The notes under the pieces: generated by a model | The model's database searches: none | Told to the model about the DNA's origin: nothing | Seen by the model: the letters and a program-made list of their open reading frames with translations, nothing else | In this document: piece by piece, positions 16,990-26,040 of the stretch | Numbering within the stretch: position 1 is the first letter of the stretch | Layout: each line of letters opens with the position of its first letter | Program-made: the position numbers and the translations under genes | Assembly (NCBI RefSeq): GCF_028473665.1 | Contig: NZ_CP098774.1 | Coordinates: 1,240,001-1,304,000, forward strand | Length of the DNA stretch: 64,000 nt | Direction of reading: 5' to 3' | From: Sphingomonas sp. QA11 | Lineage (GTDB): Bacteria; Pseudomonadota; Alphaproteobacteria; Sphingomonadales; Sphingomonadaceae

Positions 16990-18414
16990 ATGATCCGACA
17001 TGTCTCCAGAGCAAGCCTCGCCGGCCTGGCGCTGGTCGCGTCGACCGCGGCCCTGGGTGGCGAGAAGGTTTCCGCCCCGGCCGATCTCGGCACTGCGGTG
17101 TCCGCGCAGATCGCCTGCGCGGGGATCTTCGTAACGGGGCGGGCCGAGGCCGATGTCCTGCGAGACGATATCCACGCGCTTGCGCCGTTCACCAGGGCCG
17201 TGACGCTTTCGGTCGATCGCAAGGCGAACACGGTCGCGGCATCCGCACCCGGGGCCACGACACGCACGGCGTTGTATCGTCAGGCCGTCGGCTGCACGTT
17301 GCTGACGGGCAACGTCGCCCGCGATGTGCTGGAACGTCAGGCGGCGAAGCTGAAACCCCTGAAGACACAATCGGCAAAGCCCTGGCCGATGGGGGATGCG
17401 CAGCCGGCTGGCGCGGCGGTGAAGGTGGATCAGGCCGCGCTCGACAAGGCGGTGGGAGATGCCTTTGAGGAGCAGAACAAGGACGGATATCCTGATACCC
17501 GGGCGATTGTCGTCGTTCAGGGCGGGAAGATCGTCGCCGAACGCTACGCGCCGGGCTTCGACCGGAACAGCCGACTGCTCGGCTGGTCGGCAAGCAAGAG
17601 TATCGGCGGAACGCTGATCGGCCTTCTGGTCGACGATGGCGTGCTCAAGCTCGATGCGCCCGCGCCGGTTCCCGAATGGCAGGGGGCGGGAGATCCGCGT
17701 GGCAAGATCACGCTATGCCAGTTGCTGACGATGTCGAGCGGCCTTCGCTTCGTGGAGCGCTACGATCCCGGGACCGATTCCATCGCGATGCTGTTCGCCG
17801 CCTCGGACATGGGCGGGCTGGCGGCATCGCTGCCGCTGGACAAGGCGCCGGGCACCGTCTGGAGCTATTCGTCGGGCACGAGCAATATCTTGTCCGGGAT
17901 CGTGTTCCGCGCGACCGGCGGGTCGCTCGACGCCGTTACACGGTTCGCGCGCAAGCGATTGTTCGAACCTGCCGGGATGACGAGCACGATCATCGAACCC
18001 GACGAAGCGGGTGCGCAGATCGGCAGTTCCTATGCCTATGGCACTGCGCGGGACTGGGCCCGGTTCGGCCTGCTCTATCTCAATGACGGGGTGGCCGGGG
18101 GCAAGCGCCTGCTCTCTAGGGATTGGGTCGATTTCATCCGGACGCCGACCGAGGCAGCGCCGCGCCCGTTCTATGGCGGGCAATTCTGGCTCAATCTTGG
18201 TGATGATGCGGGGGATCGCCGGCGGATCTTCAAGGATTTGCCGCGCGATACCTTCATGGCGATGGGCCATAACCAGCAGATGGTGGCGGTCATTCCTTCA
18301 AGGGACACCGTGATCGTCCGGCTTGGCTGGACCCCCGAAGGGCAAACCTTCGACTTCAACAAATACTTCTCCCGGATCGTGGCTACGCTGGCGCCCGGTG
18401 CGGTCGCCCCGTGA
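16990..18414 (+). CDS. Secreted S12 hydrolase, 6-aminohexanoate-dimer hydrolase (NylB)-like
   Basis: 474 aa from ATG at 16990 with AGAGGAATT upstream. Residues 1-23 are a signal peptide. An extra N-terminal domain (~25-125) has alternating strands and two cysteines (IACAGIFVTG, AVGCTLLTGN). The S12 domain has SASK (Ser200, Lys203) and YSSG (Tyr293), plus LLTMSSGLRFVERYDPGTDS, the pattern of the NylB / class C-like group in which YxN becomes YxS. Those enzymes hydrolyse amides and small esters. Position among D-amino acid genes suggests an amide-linked D-residue substrate. A near-identical head domain is not seen elsewhere in the window. Confidence 0.82.
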   Translation: MIRHVSRASLAGLALVASTAALGGEKVSAPADLGTAVSAQIACAGIFVTGRAEADVLRDDIHALAPFTRAVTLSVDRKANTVAASAPGATTRTALYRQAVGCTLLTGNVARDVLERQAAKLKPLKTQSAKPWPMGDAQPAGAAVKVDQAALDKAVGDAFEEQNKDGYPDTRAIVVVQGGKIVAERYAPGFDRNSRLLGWSASKSIGGTLIGLLVDDGVLKLDAPAPVPEWQGAGDPRGKITLCQLLTMSSGLRFVERYDPGTDSIAMLFAASDMGGLAASLPLDKAPGTVWSYSSGTSNILSGIVFRATGGSLDAVTRFARKRLFEPAGMTSTIIEPDEAGAQIGSSYAYGTARDWARFGLLYLNDGVAGGKRLLSRDWVDFIRTPTEAAPRPFYGGQFWLNLGDDAGDRRRIFKDLPRDTFMAMGHNQQMVAVIPSRDTVIVRLGWTPEGQTFDFNKYFSRIVATLAPGAVAP

Positions 18415-18470
18415 TGTGAAAAACGAGACTGGTTTCGGCACGGCCGGCCGGTCGACAGGAAGGATTGAAC

Positions 18471-19481
18471 ATGAATATGCGTACCGGGCTTTCGCTCGAT
18501 TATACGGTTGAATCGCTGCCGCTTGCCAAGCCGTTCCGCATTGCGGGCCATGTCTTCACTGAAGCATCCGTGGTGGTGGTCACGATTTCGGATGGCACGC
18601 ATTTCGGACGTGGCGAGGCGTCGGGCGTCTATTATCTTGGCGACGACGTTCCCGCGATGCGCGCCGCCATCGACGGGGTGCGCCACGCAGTGGAAGCGGG
18701 GGTAACGCGCGCCGAGTTGCAACAGCTTCTGCCGGCAGGCGGAGGCCGCAATGCGATCGATTGCGCGCTGTGGGAACTGGAAGCGCGGCGCAGCGGCAAG
18801 GCGGTATGGGAAAGCGCGGGAGTGTCCAAGCCAAATCCGCTTCTCACCACTTTCACCCTCGGCGCCGATGATCCGGATGCGATGGCGACGGGTGCGCGTG
18901 CCTATGCTCAGGCGCGCGCCCTGAAGCTGAAACTGACCGGGGAGCTTGCTCTCGATATCGCGCGTGTACAGGCGGTGCGCGCGGCGCGGCCCGAATGCTG
19001 GATGGGCGTGGACGCCAACCAGGGCTTCGCGATCGGCGACCTGGATACGCTTGTCGCGGCGCTGGTCGCGGCGGATGTGAAGCTGCTTGAACAGCCGCTG
19101 GCGCGGGGCAGTGAAGCGGATCTCGATGGCTATGAATGCCCGATCCCGATCGCCGCGGATGAAAGCGCGCTGACGTTTGGCGACGTCGAGGGGCTCGTCG
19201 GAAGGTTCGACGTGGTCAATATCAAGCTGGATAAATGCGGTGGCCTTACCGAGGGGCTGGCCATCGCAGAGCGCGCTCGCGCGCTGGGACTCGGCGTGAT
19301 GGTGGGCAACATGGTCGGCTCCAGCCTTGCCATGGCGCCTGCCTTCGTTCTCGGGCAGTTGTGCGACATTGTCGACCTTGACGGGCCGATCTTCCTCGCC
19401 GCCGATCGTATCCCGTCGATCCAGTATGAAAACGGCAATGCGTGGTGCGCCGAGGCTATCTGGGGTCGCGAGGCCATCTGA
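18471..19481 (+). CDS. dgcA: Enolase-superfamily epimerase/racemase, DgcA or dipeptide-epimerase type (copy 1)
   Basis: 336 aa from ATG at 18471, six bases after AGGAAGGA; a TTG at 18465 and ATG at 18477 are weaker choices. Muconate-lactonising-subgroup layout: capping domain (residues 1-120), then barrel with catalytic KLK (Lys152, Lys154), metal ligands Asp181 (VDAN), Glu207 (EQPL) and Asp230 (ADES), and second-base lysine in NIKLDKCGG (Lys252 or Lys255). Such enzymes epimerise L-Ala-D/L-Glu or, as DgcA, racemise N-acetyl-D-Glu. The DgcN-like gene at 10314 supports the latter. It has no signal peptide, so it acts in the cytoplasm. A second copy lies at 23108. Confidence 0.83.
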   Translation: MNMRTGLSLDYTVESLPLAKPFRIAGHVFTEASVVVVTISDGTHFGRGEASGVYYLGDDVPAMRAAIDGVRHAVEAGVTRAELQQLLPAGGGRNAIDCALWELEARRSGKAVWESAGVSKPNPLLTTFTLGADDPDAMATGARAYAQARALKLKLTGELALDIARVQAVRAARPECWMGVDANQGFAIGDLDTLVAALVAADVKLLEQPLARGSEADLDGYECPIPIAADESALTFGDVEGLVGRFDVVNIKLDKCGGLTEGLAIAERARALGLGVMVGNMVGSSLAMAPAFVLGQLCDIVDLDGPIFLAADRIPSIQYENGNAWCAEAIWGREAI

Positions 19482-19521
19482 TCGCGTCGAGCGCACCGAG
19501 ACTGAAAATGGAGAGGGATAT

Positions 19522-20817
19522 ATGAAGAAAACGATCGTCGCCGCGCTGATATCCGCCGCCTTCGTCCAGCCGCTCATGGCGCAGGAGCAGGCGGGAATGC
19601 CCAAGACCTATATCCACGCAGGGCGACTGCTTGCCGATCCGGCGACCGGCCGTGTCGAAACCAACAAGACCATCGTCGTCGAGGGCAACCGTGTCGCCGA
19701 CATTCGCGATGGCTTCGTCGGCGAAGGCAAGGTGATCGACCTGCGCGACGAGCTGGTCATGCCCGGCTTCATCGACAGCCATGTTCATCTCACTTTCCAG
19801 TCTGGCCCCACCAGTCAGTTGGATGCGGTGACCAAATCGACAACGGACCAGGCCTTTGACGGCGTCGTCTATGCCAAGCGGACCGTGCGCGCCGGATTCA
19901 CCACCGTCGTTGATCTGGGCGCCGATCCGGAAGCGATCAACGCGCTGCGCGATGCGATCGCGTCCGACAAGGTGATGGGGCCGCGGATCATCGCGGCGGG
20001 GGGTGTTGCGGCGAATGGTGGCCATGGCGATATCCATGGCTATCGCACCGAGATCCTTGATCTCTTCCGGTCACCGACCTTGTGCACCGGCGCGGACGAT
20101 TGCGCCCGCGCCGTGCGGCTCGCGGTGCAGCATGGGGCGGATATCATCAAGACGGCGTCGACCGGTGGCGTGATGTCCAATACGGCGGCCGGGCTGGGCC
20201 AGCAGATGAGCGACGCTGAACTGACGTCGATCGTCGAGACCGCACATCGGCTCGGACGCAAGGTCGCCGCACATGCACATGGCACCGACGGCGTTAATGC
20301 AGCACTTCGGGCAGGGGTCGATTCGGTCGAGCACGGCACCTATCTCGATGCCGAGTCGATCCGCATGTTCAAAGCGAAAGGGACCTATCTCGTCCCGACA
20401 TTGCTGGCGGGCGACACGGTCGCGCGTCAGGCGGAAAGCGCTGAATGGATGCCCGCCGCGGTCCGCGCCAAGGCGAGGACGGTAGGTCCCGTGATGATCG
20501 CTGCATTGCGTCGCGCGCACGAAGGCGGCGTCCGGATTGCTTTCGGCACGGATTCAGCGGTGTCGCCGCACGGAGAGAACGCTCAGGAATTTGCGCTGAT
20601 GGTGAAGGCTGGCCTTACGCCCCTGGACGCGATCCGGTCGGCCACCGTCTGGGGAGCGACGCATATCGGTCTCCAGGATGAAATCGGCACGCTCGCCAAA
20701 GGCAAGGCGGCTGATATCATTGCGGTGAAGGGCGACCCGTTGGCCGACATCCGGGTGCTTGAGAAGATGGCCTTTGTCATGAAAAGCGGCGTGGTAGCCC
20801 GCGCAGTAACGGAATAA
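19522..20817 (+). CDS. Secreted Xaa-Pro dipeptidase / imidazolonepropionase-like amidohydrolase
   Basis: 431 aa from ATG at 19522 after GAGAGGGA. Residues 1-21 are a signal peptide (LISAAFVQPLMAQ). A binuclear amidohydrolase set is complete: HVH (His87, His89), ADIIKTAS with the probable carboxylated lysine Lys210, HAH (His251, His253), EHGT (His271) and FGTDSA (Asp near 345). This subgroup includes prolidases and cytoplasmic or periplasmic N-acyl/carbamoyl amino acid hydrolases. In this locus it probably splits dipeptides, perhaps those carrying proline or D residues, in the periplasm. Spacing of about 40 bases from the epimerase gene suggests one transcript. Confidence 0.82.
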   Translation: MKKTIVAALISAAFVQPLMAQEQAGMPKTYIHAGRLLADPATGRVETNKTIVVEGNRVADIRDGFVGEGKVIDLRDELVMPGFIDSHVHLTFQSGPTSQLDAVTKSTTDQAFDGVVYAKRTVRAGFTTVVDLGADPEAINALRDAIASDKVMGPRIIAAGGVAANGGHGDIHGYRTEILDLFRSPTLCTGADDCARAVRLAVQHGADIIKTASTGGVMSNTAAGLGQQMSDAELTSIVETAHRLGRKVAAHAHGTDGVNAALRAGVDSVEHGTYLDAESIRMFKAKGTYLVPTLLAGDTVARQAESAEWMPAAVRAKARTVGPVMIAALRRAHEGGVRIAFGTDSAVSPHGENAQEFALMVKAGLTPLDAIRSATVWGATHIGLQDEIGTLAKGKAADIIAVKGDPLADIRVLEKMAFVMKSGVVARAVTE

Positions 20818-21122
20818 GGGGCGGACGACCCAGAGCCCGGCAGCTTTGCCCTGCTCCATGCGAATGGATGCGGGGCAAATCGTCGGCAGCGGTTTCCGTC
20901 GTGGCTACATAATTCCGTCCTTCCTGGTGTTCGGCTCCGCAAGGGCTCGCTCGTGACGTCGGATGCGGAGTGCCGTCGCGCGCCAATTTGGTCCAGATTG
21001 TGTTGACAGTTTTCTATTTTGGACCATTGTGTTCGAAATCGGAAATTTTTTCCAGATTGGTGTTTTTGCCCACGGTCCCGTGATCGTGGCGATATGGGCA
21101 AGAATGGGAGGGGACGTAGGAC
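20818..21122. other. Intergenic, 305 bases: promoter region of the S12/epimerase/POT operon
   Basis: No gene seen. A loose hairpin (TTTGCCC 20845-20851 with GGGCAAA 20873-20879) may end the upstream transcript. Further on, an AT-rich patch contains GGAAATTTTTTCC (21041-21053), a near-palindrome like the GAAAATTTTC sites elsewhere in the locus, and CTATTTTGGA just before it. This patch is the likely promoter/operator for the gene at 21123. Confidence 0.4.
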
Positions 21123-23108
21123 ATGCGCTCAATCAAGTTGTTGGCGCCATTGGCATTGATGCTGATAGGCGGTGGCGCGATTGCACAGCAATCGGCGCGG
21201 ATCACCTCATCCCCGGTGGCATCCACGACTCCTGAAAAGCGGGTCGCTCCGCTGCCAGCCCCCGCAGCCATTCCCGGCGAGCGAGCGATGACCAAGCAGG
21301 ATGTGGACACCTGGCTTGACGGGTTCATGCCTTTCTCTCTCAAAAAGGCGGATGTTGCGGGGGCCGTGGTCGTCGTCGTCAAGGACGGACAGGTCCTGAC
21401 TCAGCGCGGATTCGGTTATGCCGACATCGCGAAGCATGTGCCGGTCAATCCCGACACCACGCTGTTCCGCCCGGGTTCGGTCTCCAAGCTCTTCACCTGG
21501 ACGGCGGTGATGCAGCAGGTCGAGGCCGGGAAGATCGACCTCGATGCCGATGTGAACAACTATATCGATTTCAAGATCCCGCTGAAGGACGGGAAGCCCG
21601 TCACGATGCGCCAGATCATGACTCACACGGCCGGTTTCGAAGAGCATGGCAAGGAAACCATCTTCGACGATCCCCAGTATCTCACGTCGCTGGGCGATTA
21701 TGTGAAGCGCTCGATTCCCAAGCGCATTTACGCGGGTGGATCGACCCCGTCCTATTCCAACTACGCCACGGCGCTGGCCGCCTATGTCGTCGAGCGGGTC
21801 ACGAAGATGTCCTTCGACGATTATATCGAACAGCGCATCTTCAAGCCTCTCGGCATGACTCGGTCGAGCTTCCGCCAGCCGCTGCAGAAGACGCTCATGC
21901 CGCTGATGGCGACTGGCTATAGCCAGGCGTCGGCCGAGCCGTCGAAATATGAATTCATCGGCCCGGCCCCGGCGGGCAGCCTGGCGTCGCCGGGTGCCGA
22001 TATGGCCAAGTTCATGATCGCCCATCTCAATCAGGGCCAGGGCCTGCTGAAGCCCGAGACGGCACGCATGATGCACGATACGCCGCTCACGCTGCTTCCG
22101 CCGCTCAACCGGATGGAACTGGGTTTCTTCGAGACCAACATCAATGGCCGGCAGGTGATCGGCCATCTCGGCGACACGCAGCTTTTCCACACCGCGCTCC
22201 ACCTTTTCATGAACGAGAAGGTGGGTCTCTACATGTCGTTCAACAGCACGGGCGAGCAGGCCGGAGTGGGGCCGTTGCGTCGTGCCCTGTTCGAGGATTT
22301 TGCCGATCGCTATTTCACCGATCTCAGCAAGCCTGACGGACGTGTCGACGACAAAACCGCGGCCGAGCACACGAAAATGCTCGTCGGGCAATGGCTTAAC
22401 AGCCGCCGCGCGGAATCGAACTTCTACGCAATCGGAAATCTGCTGCGTCAGGCATCGGTCAGCGTAGATGCCAAGGGCAAGCTCGTCGTTTCAGCCGGGC
22501 GCACCGCCAATGGCAAGCTGATGAAATGGGTCGAGATCGCGCCCTTCGTCTGGCGGAACATCGACGGTCATGAGCGGCTCGCGGCCAAGGTGGTCGACGG
22601 CAAGATCGTGCGCTGGAGCATCGATGGCATATCGCCGTTCATGGTCTTCGACCGCGCACCGGCCTCACAATCCTCGACCTGGATACTTCCGTTGCTCTAC
22701 GCGAGCGTCGGAATCCTGTTGCTTACCTTCCTCCACTGGCCAGTCTCCGCATTGATCCGCCGGAACTACAAAGCGCCGCTCGCGCTCCAGGGCCGCTCGC
22801 TCCTCGCCTATCGCGGCGTCCGGCTTGGTGCTGGGCTGACGGTCGCGCTGCTCACGGCGTGGTTCATCACCGTGTCGACGCTGAAGGCGACGCCCGCTTT
22901 CGACGCAAGGTTGTGGTCGCTTCAGATCGGCGGATTGATCGTCTTCGTTGGCGGTGTTGTGCTGGCTGGATGGAATCTCCTGATCGCGACGCGAGAGAAG
23001 CGCGGCTGGTTCGGCAAACTCTGGGCGGCACTCATCCTGCTCGCGGCGGTCATGGTGCTCTACACCGCCTGGACCTTTGGCCTGCTTTCCATGACGGTGA
23101 ATTATTGA
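21123..23108 (+). CDS. Secreted, membrane-anchored S12 serine hydrolase (copy 2)
   Basis: 661 aa from ATG at 21123. A signal peptide (LLAPLALMLIGGGAIAQ) is followed by the S12 domain with SVSK (Ser119, Lys122), YSN (Tyr211) and HLGD in VIGHLGDTQ, the histidine motif. About 500 residues in, WVEIAPFVWR leads to four membrane helices reaching the C-terminus. The whole protein is collinear with the 7868-9847 product (shared stretches such as LTQRGFGYADI and YSNYATAL), so they are paralogues. The stop overlaps the ATG of the second epimerase (TGATG), tying a periplasmic D-peptidase-type enzyme directly to a racemase. Confidence 0.85.
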   Translation: MRSIKLLAPLALMLIGGGAIAQQSARITSSPVASTTPEKRVAPLPAPAAIPGERAMTKQDVDTWLDGFMPFSLKKADVAGAVVVVVKDGQVLTQRGFGYADIAKHVPVNPDTTLFRPGSVSKLFTWTAVMQQVEAGKIDLDADVNNYIDFKIPLKDGKPVTMRQIMTHTAGFEEHGKETIFDDPQYLTSLGDYVKRSIPKRIYAGGSTPSYSNYATALAAYVVERVTKMSFDDYIEQRIFKPLGMTRSSFRQPLQKTLMPLMATGYSQASAEPSKYEFIGPAPAGSLASPGADMAKFMIAHLNQGQGLLKPETARMMHDTPLTLLPPLNRMELGFFETNINGRQVIGHLGDTQLFHTALHLFMNEKVGLYMSFNSTGEQAGVGPLRRALFEDFADRYFTDLSKPDGRVDDKTAAEHTKMLVGQWLNSRRAESNFYAIGNLLRQASVSVDAKGKLVVSAGRTANGKLMKWVEIAPFVWRNIDGHERLAAKVVDGKIVRWSIDGISPFMVFDRAPASQSSTWILPLLYASVGILLLTFLHWPVSALIRRNYKAPLALQGRSLLAYRGVRLGAGLTVALLTAWFITVSTLKATPAFDARLWSLQIGGLIVFVGGVVLAGWNLLIATREKRGWFGKLWAALILLAAVMVLYTAWTFGLLSMTVNY

Positions 23109-24112
23109 TGCCGAAGCTGAAACTTGGGGTGGCGGTCGAAACGCTACGGCTCGCCGCCCCATTTCGTATCTCGGGCCATGTGTTCGATGGCCGGGATGCG
23201 ATTATCGTCACGCTTGACGATGGTGAGCATGTGGGACGCGGAGAAGCCTCGGGCGTCTATTATGTGGGCGATGATCTGGGCCATATGCTGACCGCGCTGG
23301 ACAATGCCCGGGACGCGATCGAAGCTGGTCCCTCCCGCGACGAACTGCGCTCCATCCTGCCGGCGGGCGGTGCGCGCAACGCGGTTGACGCCGCGCTGTG
23401 GGAGCTTGAATCCAAACGCCTCAGCAAGCCGGTATGGGCGCTGGCCGGGCTCGAACGGCCCCGGCCATTGCTGACCACCTTCACGATCGGCGCCGACGAG
23501 CCGGCGAAGATGGCCGAGACGGCAAGGGCCTATGGCGATGCCCGCTCGATCAAGATCAAGCTGACCGGCGAACTCGATCTCGATATCGCGCGCGTGAAAG
23601 CGATCCGGGCGGCGCGACCCGATGTGTGGATCGGCGTGGACGCCAATCGCGGCTTCTCCATCGGCGATCTCGATGCGCTGGTCGATGCGATGCTCGCGGC
23701 CGGGGTCTCGCTGATCGAGCAGCCGCTTGCACGCGGGCGCGAAGCTGATCTCGACGGCTATGGCTCGCCCATTCCCCTCGCGGCGGATGAGAGCGCACTT
23801 ACGTTGGAGGATGTCGCCGGCCTGAAAGGCAGGTTCGACGTCTTCAACATCAAGCTCGACAAGTGCGGAGGCCTGACCGAGGGGCTGATGATCGCCGCCG
23901 CGGCGCGCGACGCCGGGCTGGGCGTGATGGTGGGTTGCATGGTGTGCAGCAGCCTGGGCATCGCGCCGGGCTTTGTGCTGGGCCAGTTCTGCGATCTCAG
24001 CGATCTGGACGGACCGATCTTCCTGAAACAGGATCGGTCACCCGCCACGGTCTATCGCGACGGCACGGTTTGGTGCGACGACGCCATCTGGGGTGTCGGG
24101 GCGATCGCGTGA
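23108..24112 (+). CDS. Enolase-superfamily epimerase/racemase, DgcA or dipeptide-epimerase type (copy 2)
   Basis: 334 aa; ATG at 23108 overlaps the S12 stop. It is a clear paralogue of the 18471 gene, with the same catalytic set: KIKL (KxK), VDANRG, EQPL, ADESAL and NIKLDKCGG. Differences are scattered in the capping domain loops that set substrate choice (for example PFRISGHVFDGRD against PFRIAGHVFTEAS). Two copies in one locus suggest two related substrates, such as N-acetyl-D-Glu and an L-Ala-D-Glu-like dipeptide, or simple dosage. It is followed directly by the POT transporter. Confidence 0.83.
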   Translation: MPKLKLGVAVETLRLAAPFRISGHVFDGRDAIIVTLDDGEHVGRGEASGVYYVGDDLGHMLTALDNARDAIEAGPSRDELRSILPAGGARNAVDAALWELESKRLSKPVWALAGLERPRPLLTTFTIGADEPAKMAETARAYGDARSIKIKLTGELDLDIARVKAIRAARPDVWIGVDANRGFSIGDLDALVDAMLAAGVSLIEQPLARGREADLDGYGSPIPLAADESALTLEDVAGLKGRFDVFNIKLDKCGGLTEGLMIAAAARDAGLGVMVGCMVCSSLGIAPGFVLGQFCDLSDLDGPIFLKQDRSPATVYRDGTVWCDDAIWGVGAIA

Positions 24113-24114
24113 GG

Positions 24115-25398
24115 ATGACAGAGGAACGTTCGTCCACCTGGTTCGGTCAGCCGCGCGGGCTGACCGTGCTGTTCCTGACGAACATGTGGGAGCAGTTCTC
24201 CTACTACGGCATGCGCACCTTGCTGGTCTATTACATGACCAAGCAATTGCTGATGAGCCAGCAACAATCCTCGCTGGTGTACGGCGCCTATACGGCGTGC
24301 GCCTATTTCACGCCGATCGTGGGCGGGGTCATTGCCGATCGTCTCCTCGGCAAGCGCCGTGCGGTCGTGCTGGGCGCGAGCATCATGGCCGCGGGGCATT
24401 TCATGATGGCGTTCGAATCGTTCTTCTATGTTGCGCTTCTCACCATCGCGCTCGGAAACGGGCTGTTTCTTCCCAGCCTGCCGAGCCAGATCAACGACCT
24501 GTACAAGGCGGGCGATCCCAGGCGCGGCTGGGCGTATAATGTCTATTATGTCGGCATCAATATCGGCGGTTTCATCGCGCCGCTGATATGCGGCACGCTC
24601 GGGGAATTCTACGGCTGGCACTATGGTTTCGGTGCGGCCGGCATCGGCATGTTCGCCGGGCTGCTCATTTATCTCTGGGGGCAGCGTTACCTGCCGCCCG
24701 AACCACCCCGAGTACCGACCGTCGACATGCCGGCGGCACGATGGGCGGACCACAAGCGCACCTTCATGGTGCTGGCCGGGATCGCGCTGTCCGTGACGGT
24801 ATTTCGTGGCGCTTATGAACAGGTCGGCAACACGGTGGCTCTCTGGGCGGACAGTGGCCTGGATCGAGGCGCTGGTGGCTTTGTCATTCCGATGACCTGG
24901 TTCCAATCGCTGAATCCACTCCTCGTCATGCTGATGACGCCGCCGCTTCTCAACTATTGGCGGCGCCGCGCCGATGCGGGCCAGGATAGTTCCCCGGCCA
25001 GGCGCATGGCGCTTGGCGCTGTGATCGTCGCCTGCGCTTATCTGCTGCTTGCGACGGTCGAATGGAGTGGTGGCGGCGCGAAGGCCACATGGCTGTGGTT
25101 CGTGATGTTCTTCGCGATCTTCACGCTGGGTGAGCTCTTCGTCCTGCCGACGGGCCTCGGGCTGTTCGCCAGGCTTGCGCCGCCGCGGCTCGGCGCGACG
25201 ACGGTCGCTGCATGGTATCTGGCGATCTTCACTGGCAGTCTGTCGGCCGGAATGGTTGGCATGTTGTGGAGCCGGACAAGCCATGGGGCCTTTTTCGCGT
25301 TGCTCGGCCTGATAGCGCTGGCGTCCGCGCTGCTCTTGCGCTCGCTCGACGGGCAGGTGCGCAAGGTCGATCCAACCTGGAAGCCCGACATAGATTGA
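24115..25398 (+). CDS. POT (PTR2)-family proton-coupled di/tripeptide transporter
   Basis: 427 aa from ATG at 24115; a GTG at 24109 overlaps the epimerase stop and is an alternative start. The first helix reads LFLTNMWEQFSYYGMRTLLV, the position of the family ExxER motif, but the residues are Asn23, Glu26 and Gln27, so the first Glu and the Arg are replaced. Around 12 hydrophobic segments follow, with the YNVYYVGINIGGFIAPLICG signature of the PTR2 group. It should import small peptides across the inner membrane, here probably products of the periplasmic S12 enzymes. The altered motif may change proton coupling. Confidence 0.83.
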   Translation: MTEERSSTWFGQPRGLTVLFLTNMWEQFSYYGMRTLLVYYMTKQLLMSQQQSSLVYGAYTACAYFTPIVGGVIADRLLGKRRAVVLGASIMAAGHFMMAFESFFYVALLTIALGNGLFLPSLPSQINDLYKAGDPRRGWAYNVYYVGINIGGFIAPLICGTLGEFYGWHYGFGAAGIGMFAGLLIYLWGQRYLPPEPPRVPTVDMPAARWADHKRTFMVLAGIALSVTVFRGAYEQVGNTVALWADSGLDRGAGGFVIPMTWFQSLNPLLVMLMTPPLLNYWRRRADAGQDSSPARRMALGAVIVACAYLLLATVEWSGGGAKATWLWFVMFFAIFTLGELFVLPTGLGLFARLAPPRLGATTVAAWYLAIFTGSLSAGMVGMLWSRTSHGAFFALLGLIALASALLLRSLDGQVRKVDPTWKPDID

Positions 25399-26040
25399 TA
25401 ACCTCCCGAAGGGCGCGCGACGTGGCTGTATCCACGCGCGTCGACCATTGGCCAGCCCCGCGATCGGGATATCATCGCAAGGCTGTGTCTTGCCTCAAAA
25501 ACAGGGCTGGCGAGATCGCTGGTGCGGATTTGGTCGAAACAGTTCAGCAGCCTCGCGCCACAGCATCCTCGAATTGGGTTTGCCCGGCTTGCTGCGCACC
25601 CTGGTCATTGTCGAAACCTGTCATCGCATATCGGGATTGGCGATTGGTCTGTGATGTGATGGCCTGACCGCCGGTGTCTGCCTTGGCGATCGAAGGGGCT
25701 GTTCTTTCCTCCCTGGAGGGACAGAGGCTTCGACACGGGGGGCTGGACGCGAACGGGATGCCCAGCAGCGTCCCTGTTTCAGATGGGAGAGTGCTTCCGC
25801 GAGACGGATCGCTCACTGGTCTTTTGCGGCGACCAAAGAGGAGCCTGGAAGGGGAAGGCAACGCGGAGCGAGCTCCCGTAGGCTATTTACCCTGCAGGCC
25901 ATTTACGGCGCCTGGATGAGCGGGGCGACGGATCACAGTTCCCGGAAATGCTTCGGGGCAGCGGTGGATCTCACCGCTGCCCCGATGGCCGCGCTTGGGA
26001 GCGGCCGGATGGTGCCCCGTGCTGGGGGCGGTCGTGACGA
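25399..26040. other. Intergenic, 642 bases between convergent genes
   Basis: No supported gene. Short open frames here lack ribosome sites and family resemblance. The only clear structure is the hairpin at 25954-25984. The length is large for a convergent gap in this window and may mark decayed sequence. Confidence 0.4.
25954..25984 (-). terminator. Strong hairpin downstream of TonB receptor
   Basis: CGGGGCAGCGGTG (25954-25966) and CACCGCTGCCCCG (25972-25984) form a perfect 13-bp stem with a 5-base loop, 57 bases past the receptor stop. No strong T-run on either side, so it may be a terminator or RNA-stabilising 3' end. It could serve both convergent transcripts. Confidence 0.55.

Noticed and set aside
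25780..25870. Possible glycine riboswitch (GGGAGAG followed by a GCGGCGACC-AAAG-GGAGC stretch)
   Set aside because: The conserved closing CTCTCAGG part and the paired helices are missing, and no suitable gene follows.
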